In this document: positions 1 through 6,695 of the stretch, piece by piece
Numbering within the stretch: the stretch's first letter is position 1
Layout: the number at the start of each line of letters is the position of its first letter
NCBI GenBank assembly: GCA_946885645.1
Contig: CAMPGU010000208.1
Location: forward strand, 1 to 7,331
Source of the DNA: an uncultured Haloferula sp.
Lineage (GTDB): Bacteria > Verrucomicrobiota > Verrucomicrobiae > Verrucomicrobiales > Akkermansiaceae
Reading direction: 5' to 3'
DNA: 7,331 nt
Position numbers and translations under genes: made by a program
Notes under the pieces: model-generated
Told to the model about the DNA's origin: nothing
Database searches by the model: none
The model's input: only the letters and a program-made list of their open reading frames with translations

Positions 1-1566
1 CTCTGGACCACGCTTGTTCCGATGCTCGCCGTCGCCGCCCTGGTTCTCTGGGGTGGGGAGCGGCTGGCGCGGCGTACGACGGAAGCGAGAGTTCCCGCGG
101 ACCGCGCACGGCTCTTCGATTTCGCGGAAGCCATGCGCGGCGAATTGGATCGCTTGGATTCGATCTACGCGGGGCACCTGTCCGCGATCGCGCGGAGTGC
201 ACCCTATCTCGATCATGAACGGTTGAGGAAGCGCTGCGAGAACCTTGTGGGCGTGCGCACGTGCTATCGCTTCGTATCCGCCCGCAAGGAAATCGAAGTG
301 GAAGGCATGAGGCCACCGATCGGCGAGGGCGGAAAGGTTCCCCGGCTGGTTGCGGAAGGATCGGAAGACCGCCTGGTGTCGCGAAGAACGGTCGTATTGC
401 CCAAGGAAGTCCTGGAAGGCGGGATCGCAAGCAGCGGCTGGATGGCGGGACCGGATGCGGGCCATCGGATCCATTGGCAGCGGATCGCACCGGATCAGGT
501 GGTTGCCTTCGTGATCGACCAAGGGGAACTGAACTCCCGTATGGGGAAGCACTTCTCGGCTTGGCAGACCTCGCCGTTCTCGCCCTTGAAGGAAGCCGGG
601 GAACTGGTGGCCGTGGAGGGACCGGGTAACACCGAATGGATCACGACTTCGACAGCGTCGCGCACCGGCCCGGCCGCGCTCGTAATCCCCCACCGCACAA
701 CGCTCGGCGAATGGCAGGTGCTCGCTTGGGACAAGCTGAAGATCGGGCGAACGTACGATACCATGACCCTGCTCCTGTCCTACGGGGTGGCGGGGGTGCT
801 GCTTCTAACAGGCGTGCTGCTGCTGGCCCAACAACGCCGGGCGATCCGCTTGGCCGAGGAACGGGTGTCCTTTGTCAACCGCGTCTCCCATGAACTCGGA
901 ACGCCATTGACGAACATCTTGCTCAATCTTGATCTCGCGAGCCGCTCGATGGATCTCCGGCCCGCCGAATCGCGCCGTCGCCTCTCTTTGGTAAACGAGG
1001 AGGTGCAGCGGCTCGGGCGGCTCGTTTCGAACGTGCTCACCTTCTCCCGCGGCGAGCGGAAGATGCTCGAACTCAGGATCGCGCCCTGCATCCCCGACGC
1101 GGTGGTGGCAGCCGTGCTGGAACAGTTCGCGCCCTCGCTCGAGCGCCGCAAGGTGAGAGTCGATTGGAAGCGCGGCGCGGGCATCGACACGCGTCTCGAC
1201 CCCGATGCGTTCGCGCAGATCACCGGCAATCTGATTTCAAACGTCGAGAAATACGCTAGCAACGGCGGCTGGCTTGGCATCGAAACGACGATGGAAAACG
1301 GCCGCCTGCGCCTGCGGATCAGCGATCACGGGCCGGGGATTCCCGCGGCGCAGCGCGAGCGGATCTTCGGAGCCTTCGAGCGCGTGCACCGAGGCGTGAG
1401 CGAGGGCTCCAGCGGCACCGGCCTGGGGCTCGCCATCGCCCGGGATCTGGCCCGGCGGATGGGCGGCGATCTGGTTCTTGTGGCAACGGGTCCGGGTTCC
1501 GCCTTTGAGCTCGACCTGCCGGCTCCGCCTCATCTCGTGGTGCTTCCCTCCGAATCCGTGGCATGA
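1..1566 (+). CDS. Membrane sensor histidine kinase (5' end outside window)
   Basis: Autophosphorylating sensor kinase of a two-component system, acting at the inner membrane. The reading frame is open from the first base, so the ATG at 22 is probably internal and the true start lies upstream. Counting from the first codon, a hydrophobic segment at about 1-17 (first membrane helix) precedes a roughly 235-residue extracytoplasmic region that I do not recognise. A second helix follows at about 255-277. The H-box has His297 in SHELGTPLTN. The ATPase domain has an N-box with Asn410 and Asn414, a G1 box DHGPGI from Asp442, an F-box (IFGAFERV) and a G2 box GTGLGL from Gly472. All catalytic boxes are present. 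No HAMP domain fits between the second helix and the H-box, which are only about 20 residues apart. The H-box has Gly where Arg or Lys is usual. The stop overlaps the regulator start (ATGA), so the genes are co-transcribed and probably translationally coupled. The signal sensed is unknown. Confidence 0.93.
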   Translation, partial: LWTTLVPMLAVAALVLWGGERLARRTTEARVPADRARLFDFAEAMRGELDRLDSIYAGHLSAIARSAPYLDHERLRKRCENLVGVRTCYRFVSARKEIEVEGMRPPIGEGGKVPRLVAEGSEDRLVSRRTVVLPKEVLEGGIASSGWMAGPDAGHRIHWQRIAPDQVVAFVIDQGELNSRMGKHFSAWQTSPFSPLKEAGELVAVEGPGNTEWITTSTASRTGPAALVIPHRTTLGEWQVLAWDKLKIGRTYDTMTLLLSYGVAGVLLLTGVLLLAQQRRAIRLAEERVSFVNRVSHELGTPLTNILLNLDLASRSMDLRPAESRRRLSLVNEEVQRLGRLVSNVLTFSRGERKMLELRIAPCIPDAVVAAVLEQFAPSLERRKVRVDWKRGAGIDTRLDPDAFAQITGNLISNVEKYASNGGWLGIETTMENGRLRLRISDHGPGIPAAQRERIFGAFERVHRGVSEGSSGTGLGLAIARDLARRMGGDLVLVATGPGSAFELDLPAPPHLVVLPSESVA

Positions 1567-2243
1567 AGATCCTGCTCGCTGAAGACGATCCGCTGACCCT
1601 CGAAGCTCTCGCGGCATGCATCGAGGAGGAGGGTTTTCATGCGCTCTCCGCCGCCGATGGGGAGCAGGCTCTGGCTCTGTGGGCCGAGCACCGCCCGCAG
1701 TTGCTCTGTCTCGACATCATGATGCCGGAGATCGATGGCTTCGAAGTCTGCAGGCGGGTGAGGGCGAGCGACGGTGCGGTTCCGATTCTCTTCCTTTCCG
1801 CAAAGAACGAGGAGATCGATGTCGTCGCGGGGCTGGGGCTCGGGGCGGATGATTTCATCCGCAAGCCCTTCACGCGCGCGGAAGTGATCGCCCGCATCCG
1901 TGCGGCTCTGCGCCGGGCATATCCGGTGAATGGCAAGGGCCGCTGTTTCAAGATGCGCGGCTTGACCGTCTATCCCGATGCGCTGATGGCGGAGCGGGCA
2001 GGGCAGGGGATCGAGCTTACACGGCGCGAGGTTTCGATGCTGGAGCTCCTTCATCGGAACGCGGGGGTACCGGTGAGCCGCGATGCCTTCCTCGACGAAT
2101 GCTGGGGGCTGGAATATTTCCCGGACTCCCGGACCCTCGATCAGCACGTGCTTATGCTGCGCAAGAAGATCGAGGCGGATCCTTCCAACCCTGAAGTGAT
2201 CGCAACCGTGAGAGGAACCGGGTATCGCTTCGCCGGGGAGTAG
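1563..2243 (+). CDS. OmpR/PhoB-family response regulator
   Basis: Cytoplasmic DNA-binding response regulator, the evident partner of the upstream kinase. The N-terminal receiver domain (about residues 1-115) has the acidic pocket Glu7-Asp8-Asp9, the phosphoacceptor Asp51 in LCLDIMMPEIDG, Ser79 at the switch Thr/Ser position and Lys101 in the KPF motif, so it should be phosphorylatable. The C-terminal winged-helix domain (about 130-226) has the typical ELTRREVSMLELL start, the recognition-helix segment SRTLDQHVLMLRKKIE and the final hairpin VRGTGYRF. The length of 226 residues is normal for the family. The start ATG overlaps the kinase stop by 4 nt, and no strong Shine-Dalgarno sequence is visible, in keeping with translational coupling. 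The target genes cannot be read from the window. The subfamily is secure; a specific name such as phoB or ompR is not justified. Confidence 0.96.
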   Translation: MKILLAEDDPLTLEALAACIEEEGFHALSAADGEQALALWAEHRPQLLCLDIMMPEIDGFEVCRRVRASDGAVPILFLSAKNEEIDVVAGLGLGADDFIRKPFTRAEVIARIRAALRRAYPVNGKGRCFKMRGLTVYPDALMAERAGQGIELTRREVSMLELLHRNAGVPVSRDAFLDECWGLEYFPDSRTLDQHVLMLRKKIEADPSNPEVIATVRGTGYRFAGE

Positions 2244-2272
2244 GCCTTGGCGGGTTCCCCCTCCCGGGTCGC

Positions 2273-5200
2273 TCACTCGCCGCTCACGCGCAGTCTCATG
2301 AAGCCCTGCGGTGCATCCTCGATCGCGACGGGATAGTACCACGTGTGGATCTCGAAATCGCCGTCCGCCGTCGGAGCCCCGGCCGACACCGGCGTGCCGG
2401 AGGCGGCGGGGAGAGTCAGGGCTTCCAGCGTGGCGGCGGCTTCCGGGAAAAGAGTTACTCCCGGTCGTGTCTTCTTCACGCGGGCGCTGAAGGAAAGATA
2501 GTGCTTTTCCGGGGCCGCGGCACCGAGCTCTGCACCGGTGCGGAGTTGCGCCTTAGGGAGGCCGGACGTACCGGGCACCATGGGCGGGGTGCCGAAGAGA
2601 TATTCCAGCAAGTTCTCCACGCCATCGCTGTCCGGATCATCCTCCGCGCCCATTCCATCCTCGGGAAGTCCGCTGGACGCCGCCCAGGCATCGTAGGATG
2701 GGTCGGGCACCAGTGTCGCCGGAGGCGGCACTGCCAGGGCCCGCACTTCTGCGGCGGAGAGCCCGCGGCTGTAGATGCGGAAATCATCCATCAGCCCGTT
2801 GAAATAGGGGTCGGGATACTGGCTTTTTCCGAGGTAGTTCAACAGCGGCGCGAAGACGGCGGGGTCGATCGTGATGGGGCCGGTGGCGGCGGCCGCGCCA
2901 TTCACGTAGAGCGTGCCGGTATTTCCCGTCAGGGTCACGGCCACATGGGTCCATTCACCCGCGGGCGGCGGGGCGGTCTCCAGCACCTGCTGAGCGCCTG
3001 CGGCATTGCCATTCAGGGTGATCCCGAAGCGCAGCGTGTTCGTGCCGGAGCGGGGCGTCAGCAGCATGTATTGGGTGGTGTTGTTCCCGAAGTCGAAGAT
3101 CCGCTGCCACTGGCTTCCGCCGTTCCACCTCACGCGCGCGGCTATGGTGGTATCGGTGATGCCGTTCATCAGGCCCGGGCGCAGGGCCACGTGGTCGTCC
3201 ACGCCGTCCAGTCGGATAGCACGGTCGAAGACGCCGTCGTCGTAGCCCGGCCCGCCGGTCGCCGTGCCCGCAGCCGCTCCCGTGCGATCGGTGGCATCGT
3301 TGTCGAACTGATAGTGCGCGATGAGGTCCGGGGGGCCTGGGATGTTGATCTCTAGCTCCGTCTCCGTGGCGAGTCCGGCGGAGTCCGTGACGCGCACCAT
3401 GAAGCGATTCAAGCCCGCGTCCGAGGCGTCCGGCACGCCGGAAAGGCGGCCATTTTCATCCACCGTGAGCCAGCGCGGCCCGGCGGCCTTCGCGAAGACC
3501 AGCGTGCCACCCGCATCCGCGTCGGTGGCGCTACCGGCGAGTGTTTGCTCGTAGGCCTGTCCGATTGCAGCCGCGGGCCGGGTGAGGGGATTCGCGGTGA
3601 ACACCGGCGCACGCCCGTTTCGGAAGGCATTGATCTCCGCGGCTGCGAGCGCCCGGTTGAACACACGGAATTCCTCGATCCGGCCGTTGAAAAACGGATC
3701 CGCGGCGAACTGGCTGTCCCCGATGAAATTGGAGGCCGGACGGATATCGGATGGCTTCAGGGGCGAGGCGGCGGTTGCCACCTGCGTTCCGTTGACATGC
3801 AGGCGCATCTGGCCGCCGCCGAAAACCGCGGCCAGGTGAACCCACTGGCCGATGGCAAGAGTGGTGGCATCCGCGGTATGCTCCACACCGTCTTTCCGGA
3901 TGGTGAAGGCCATGCGGTTGGACCCGTTCTTCGGAGAGAGGAAGAAATACTCCTGCGTGCCGTTTCCGAAATCGAACACACGCTGCCAGTTCCCGCCGCC
4001 ATCCCAATTCACCCAAGCCGCCACGGTCAGCTCGTCCGTGTCGGCGATCCCAGCCGGGAGGCTCACGGCATCCTCCGTGCCGTCGAGATCGATCGCCTGC
4101 GCGCGCAAGCCGGGCGGGTAAGACGGTGTGCCGATGGCTGTGCCGTGGAGCCGGCCGACGGCGCTCTGCACATTACTGTCGAAAGCATAGCCCGCGACCA
4201 TGCCCGCGGGCTCCTCCACCGTCACCCGCAGCACAGCGGTATCCGCCGCGCCCGTGGCGGTGCTGGCACGGATCAGGAAAGTATTCACGCCTAGATCCGC
4301 CTGGCCCGGTACGCCCGTCAGCGTGCCGTCCCCTGCCACGGCCAGCCAAGCCGGCCCGCCGACCTTCGAGAAAGTCAGAGCGCCGCCGCTGACTTCAGAG
4401 GCGATGCTGCCGGTGTAGGGGTGGCCCACCGTCGCGGCCGCCGCTGCCGTCAGTGGATCGGCGCTGAATTGCGGCAGGGTGCCGGCGGCAAGCGAGGCGA
4501 TCTCCGCATCGCCCAAGGCGGTGGTGAGAAAGCGCACGTCATCGATGCGGCCGTTGAAAAGCGGATCCGCGAACTGGCTCTTGCCGAGGTAATTGAAGCG
4601 GGTGCCCAGTGCCGCCGGATCGATGTCCATCACGGCGCTGACCGCTACCAGGTTGCCATTCACGAACAGCTTCCCCGTAGTGCCTCCAATGGTTACGGCC
4701 ACGTGGGTCCAGGCACCCACAGGCAGGGCGGTACTGTGATTGAGCTGCTGCTCGGCACCGCCGTTCTTGATCGCGAAGCGCAGGTTGCCGTTGCCGGATT
4801 TCGGGGTGAGGAAAAGGTGGCTGGAAGTGTCTTTCCCGAGATCCACGATGCGTTGCCAATTGGCCCCGCCTGCCCAATTGACCCATGCGGCGAAGGTGAA
4901 GTCAGTACTATCTCCCAGCCGTGAAGGAAGCTGGAGGTAGGAATCGGAGCCGTCCATGCTCACCGCTTGTCCCGACTTCCCGGTGATGAAGGTGGCTGCG
5001 CCCATCACCGCGGCATCGTGCCCGTTCCCGGAGATGTCCTGCACATGGCCGTCGAAGCTATAGTGAGCCGCGGCCGGTTGGCCGTTGTCCGGCATATCGT
5101 GGATGGTCGCGACGGGTGAGGGAGTGTCGCGATAGCGCTCGCCCGCGGGTAGCGGCCAGCCCCAATCTCCGTTCGGATCGTCCCAGACCATCCGGCGGTT

Positions 5201-6436
5201 GTCCTCCACCCAATTGAAAACCGAGTAACGCTCGACGAAGGGCGAGGCGTTCATGATATCGATGAACTGGCCGATCTTCACTGCATTCTCCTGCTGTGTC
5301 GGCAGGCAGCAGGTCCAGTTCGCGCCGTTGTTGAATTCCGTCACCCATACCGGCCTGCCGCGGCAGCGGTCGGAGATGCCCTTCAGCCAATCCCGCAACG
5401 CGGTATCGCTGTACTGCGCGCGGTAGAAGTGCACCGGCACATAGTCCACGCGGTAGCCGAGCGCATCCGCCTTGTCGATGAACTCGTAGAGCCATGCCAG
5501 CCCGCCATCGGAAACGGCGGGGGCGCCGAGGCGCAGGCCGGTGGCCATCAGCTCCGGCCAGGCGGCGATGGCAGCGTCCACGCTCATATTCGCCTGATCG
5601 GGACGGTCCGGCTCGTTGAAGCCGAGCAGGTGGGTCACGTTGCGCTTGTCGGTGGGAAGCCCCGGCCACCAGCGGGTCTGACGGATCGGCACGTACTCGC
5701 GGTCCAAGGTGGATTCCTCGCTGTTGTTCCAATTGTAGCGCCAGAGGGCCTGCATGTAGTTCCCCTCCGCGCCGGCCCAGCCTTTCTTCGACACCCAGCG
5801 CCAGGGAAAGACCCGGATGAAACGGATCTGGTTATCCAGCGCGGCAGGCAGGGTGCCGATATCAAGATCCCCGTCCTGCGCAATGTACACTTTGCTGGTG
5901 CCACCGCCGTTTTCCTGCTGCGCGACGGTGGCCATGTAGCCGCGCTTCAGGCGGAAGGAACCGATCGCATTCTTCAGCTCACCCAGTTCCGCGTCCCGAT
6001 GGTAGGTATAGAGGCCGAGCTTCTTTGAAGGTCCCGTGTATGATTCCCCGTCGAAGACTTCCAGCGGGGCAAACTTGGGGCCATGCGGGATCACCACCGC
6101 GCCGAGTTCGTACTGCACCACCCTTACATTGGAATCCAGCACCGCGGCCGAGCCGTTTACACGGATGCGGGAGAGGAAATTTGCCGCCACCTGGGAAGGC
6201 ACCACGGAATGCAGGAACAGCCACGCATCCGGGGAGTTCAAATGGACAGTGGAGCCGGTGAGGGGATCGCCCGGATCGGTCAGGTGAAGTTCCGCCCTGC
6301 CGCTCAGCGTGATAACGGTGTTCGTCAGGCTGGCGGCACGGTGGACATTGTTGGTCACGCCCAGCGTCTGGCCCGCGGCGGGCAAGGCGGAGAGGACGAA
6401 CAACAGGAGAAGAACGCCGGGCAAACGGTGCAACAT
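2273..6436 (-). CDS. Secreted GH128-like glycosidase with three LamG and two Ig-like domains
   Basis: Large exported protein of 1387 residues. A signal peptide is visible at 1-22 (MLHR, a Leu-rich core, then LPAAG). Residues about 24-105 are an unassigned beta-rich region, and about 108-208 resemble a beta/gamma-crystallin domain. Residues about 205-445 match the Glyco_hydro_cc/GH128 (Asl1-like) core: YNW near 234, LLGFNEPD with Glu275, LRLGAPAVSDGG, DYVPVHFY and PVWVTEFN with Glu367. The two glutamates fit the expected acid/base and nucleophile on neighbouring strands. Known GH128 enzymes cut beta-1,3-glucans; the substrate here is inferred. LamG-like jellyrolls follow at about 456-650, 746-940 and 1037-1236, separated by He_PIG-type Ig domains at about 655-742 and 943-1033. 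The C-terminal part has an acidic calcium-loop-like DPDSDGVENLLEYLFGTPP (Asp1267 to Glu1278). No Shine-Dalgarno sequence precedes the ATG; the start rests on the signal peptide. It converges on the response regulator gene with a 29-nt gap. Confidence 0.88.
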   Translation of the reverse strand: MLHRLPGVLLLLFVLSALPAAGQTLGVTNNVHRAASLTNTVITLSGRAELHLTDPGDPLTGSTVHLNSPDAWLFLHSVVPSQVAANFLSRIRVNGSAAVLDSNVRVVQYELGAVVIPHGPKFAPLEVFDGESYTGPSKKLGLYTYHRDAELGELKNAIGSFRLKRGYMATVAQQENGGGTSKVYIAQDGDLDIGTLPAALDNQIRFIRVFPWRWVSKKGWAGAEGNYMQALWRYNWNNSEESTLDREYVPIRQTRWWPGLPTDKRNVTHLLGFNEPDRPDQANMSVDAAIAAWPELMATGLRLGAPAVSDGGLAWLYEFIDKADALGYRVDYVPVHFYRAQYSDTALRDWLKGISDRCRGRPVWVTEFNNGANWTCCLPTQQENAVKIGQFIDIMNASPFVERYSVFNWVEDNRRMVWDDPNGDWGWPLPAGERYRDTPSPVATIHDMPDNGQPAAAHYSFDGHVQDISGNGHDAAVMGAATFITGKSGQAVSMDGSDSYLQLPSRLGDSTDFTFAAWVNWAGGANWQRIVDLGKDTSSHLFLTPKSGNGNLRFAIKNGGAEQQLNHSTALPVGAWTHVAVTIGGTTGKLFVNGNLVAVSAVMDIDPAALGTRFNYLGKSQFADPLFNGRIDDVRFLTTALGDAEIASLAAGTLPQFSADPLTAAAAATVGHPYTGSIASEVSGGALTFSKVGGPAWLAVAGDGTLTGVPGQADLGVNTFLIRASTATGAADTAVLRVTVEEPAGMVAGYAFDSNVQSAVGRLHGTAIGTPSYPPGLRAQAIDLDGTEDAVSLPAGIADTDELTVAAWVNWDGGGNWQRVFDFGNGTQEYFFLSPKNGSNRMAFTIRKDGVEHTADATTLAIGQWVHLAAVFGGGQMRLHVNGTQVATAASPLKPSDIRPASNFIGDSQFAADPFFNGRIEEFRVFNRALAAAEINAFRNGRAPVFTANPLTRPAAAIGQAYEQTLAGSATDADAGGTLVFAKAAGPRWLTVDENGRLSGVPDASDAGLNRFMVRVTDSAGLATETELEINIPGPPDLIAHYQFDNDATDRTGAAAGTATGGPGYDDGVFDRAIRLDGVDDHVALRPGLMNGITDTTIAARVRWNGGSQWQRIFDFGNNTTQYMLLTPRSGTNTLRFGITLNGNAAGAQQVLETAPPPAGEWTHVAVTLTGNTGTLYVNGAAAATGPITIDPAVFAPLLNYLGKSQYPDPYFNGLMDDFRIYSRGLSAAEVRALAVPPPATLVPDPSYDAWAASSGLPEDGMGAEDDPDSDGVENLLEYLFGTPPMVPGTSGLPKAQLRTGAELGAAAPEKHYLSFSARVKKTRPGVTLFPEAAATLEALTLPAASGTPVSAGAPTADGDFEIHTWYYPVAIEDAPQGFMRLRVSGE
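2729..5071 (-). repeat. Internal LamG / Ig-like repeat array within the glycosidase gene
   Basis: Three LamG units (about 4487-5071, 3617-4201 and 2729-3328, in protein order) are separated by two Ig-like units (about 4211-4474 and 3338-3610). Each LamG unit shares the signatures W-x-GG-x-x-WQR-[IV]-x-D-x-G and SQ-x-x-x-DP-x-FNG. Similarity persists at DNA level: 4548-4579 and 3681-3715 differ by one substitution and an in-frame 3-nt insertion (one extra Ala). The matching segment of the third unit, near 2793-2827, is more diverged. This points to duplication of a LamG-Ig unit inside the gene. LamG and Ig domains in such enzymes usually serve as carbohydrate-binding or spacer modules; that role is inferred here. 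Confidence 0.8.
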
Positions 6437-6622
6437 GGGCAGTATGCAGAAGCGGGAACAGCGGTCACCGGGGGACGGGCCGTAGCAGACCGCTAGGGCA
6501 GGCAGGGGAAACTAGGCGTGGAAAGGGGCTGCCGCTTGTATGTTTGCGGGGACGGCGGCTTCATCACAAGGAGCCGCAATTTCGCGGATCGGGCGGGAGA
6601 GGAAGCGCGTGGTGCCGGCCGG
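6437..6622. other. Non-coding upstream region of the glycosidase gene
   Basis: This stretch lies between the glycosidase start and the hairpin that follows the next minus-strand gene. Any promoter and leader specific to the glycosidase should lie here. I see no convincing -35/-10 pair; TTGTGA read on the minus strand near 6561-6566 has no good -10 element at a proper distance. I also see no Shine-Dalgarno sequence before the ATG and no credible small gene. Short open frames crossing it on either strand have no recognisable composition or domain. Confidence 0.4.
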
Positions 6623-6668
6623 AAAAATCGGAAGGCCGGCCGGGGACGGAAGTCCGTCACCCGGCCGG
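6615..6668. repeat. Three copies of the palindrome CCGGCCGG
   Basis: The 8-base palindrome CCGGCCGG occurs at 6615-6622, 6636-6643 and 6661-6668, with start-to-start spacing of 21 and 25 nt. The middle copy can pair with the right copy, forming the terminator hairpin, or with the left copy (GCCGGCC 6614-6620 with GGCCGGC 6634-6640, 13-nt loop). These two hairpins exclude each other because they share the middle copy. The simplest reading is a GC-rich terminator region; a regulatory switch is possible but unsupported. Confidence 0.6.
6623..6668 (-). terminator. Probable intrinsic terminator after the 3' LamG gene
   Basis: Read on the minus strand, 27 nt after the TGA of the gene ending at 6696, CCGGCCGGG pairs perfectly with CCCGGCCGG (6660-6668 with 6636-6644). 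The stem continues through GACGG/CCGTC (6654-6658 with 6645-6649) to a 4-nt ACTT loop, with a single bulged T at 6659. This gives 14 base pairs, almost all G-C. Eight bases after the stem comes a run of five T (6627 down to 6623). The long GC stem and its position suit a terminator. The T-run is short and set back a little, so termination may be incomplete. Confidence 0.65.
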
Positions 6669-6695
6669 TTGGCACCCGTTTTCCTGGAAATACGA

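Noticed and set aside
22..24. ATG at 22 as the true start of the histidine kinase
   Set aside because: The frame is open to base 1 and the upstream codons read LWTTLVP, continuing the hydrophobic first membrane helix, so the start most likely lies before the window.
2244..2272. Possible bidirectional terminator in the 29-nt convergent gap
   Set aside because: Short G-rich and C-rich runs are present, but I found no perfect stem of useful length and no T-run on either strand.
1530..2342. 270-codon minus-strand frame opposite the response regulator
   Set aside because: The plus strand encodes a complete, motif-perfect response regulator; the antisense frame has no recognisable domain.
2345..3355. 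Long plus-strand open frame opposite the glycosidase gene (336 codons), with similar ones at 3545-4294 and 4421-4924
   Set aside because: They lie antisense to a gene with clear domains, are rich in Gly/Arg/His low-complexity sequence and show no motif. They recur over the repeated LamG segments, as expected of shadow frames in GC-rich DNA.
5058..5732. 224-codon minus-strand frame overlapping the catalytic core in another frame
   Set aside because: It is an Arg/Gly/Pro-rich alternative frame of the same strand; the main frame carries the GH128 motifs.
6538..6566. Sigma-70-like promoter for the glycosidase gene (TTGTGA on the minus strand)
   Set aside because: No -10 hexamer matches better than about half the consensus at a 16-19 nt spacing.
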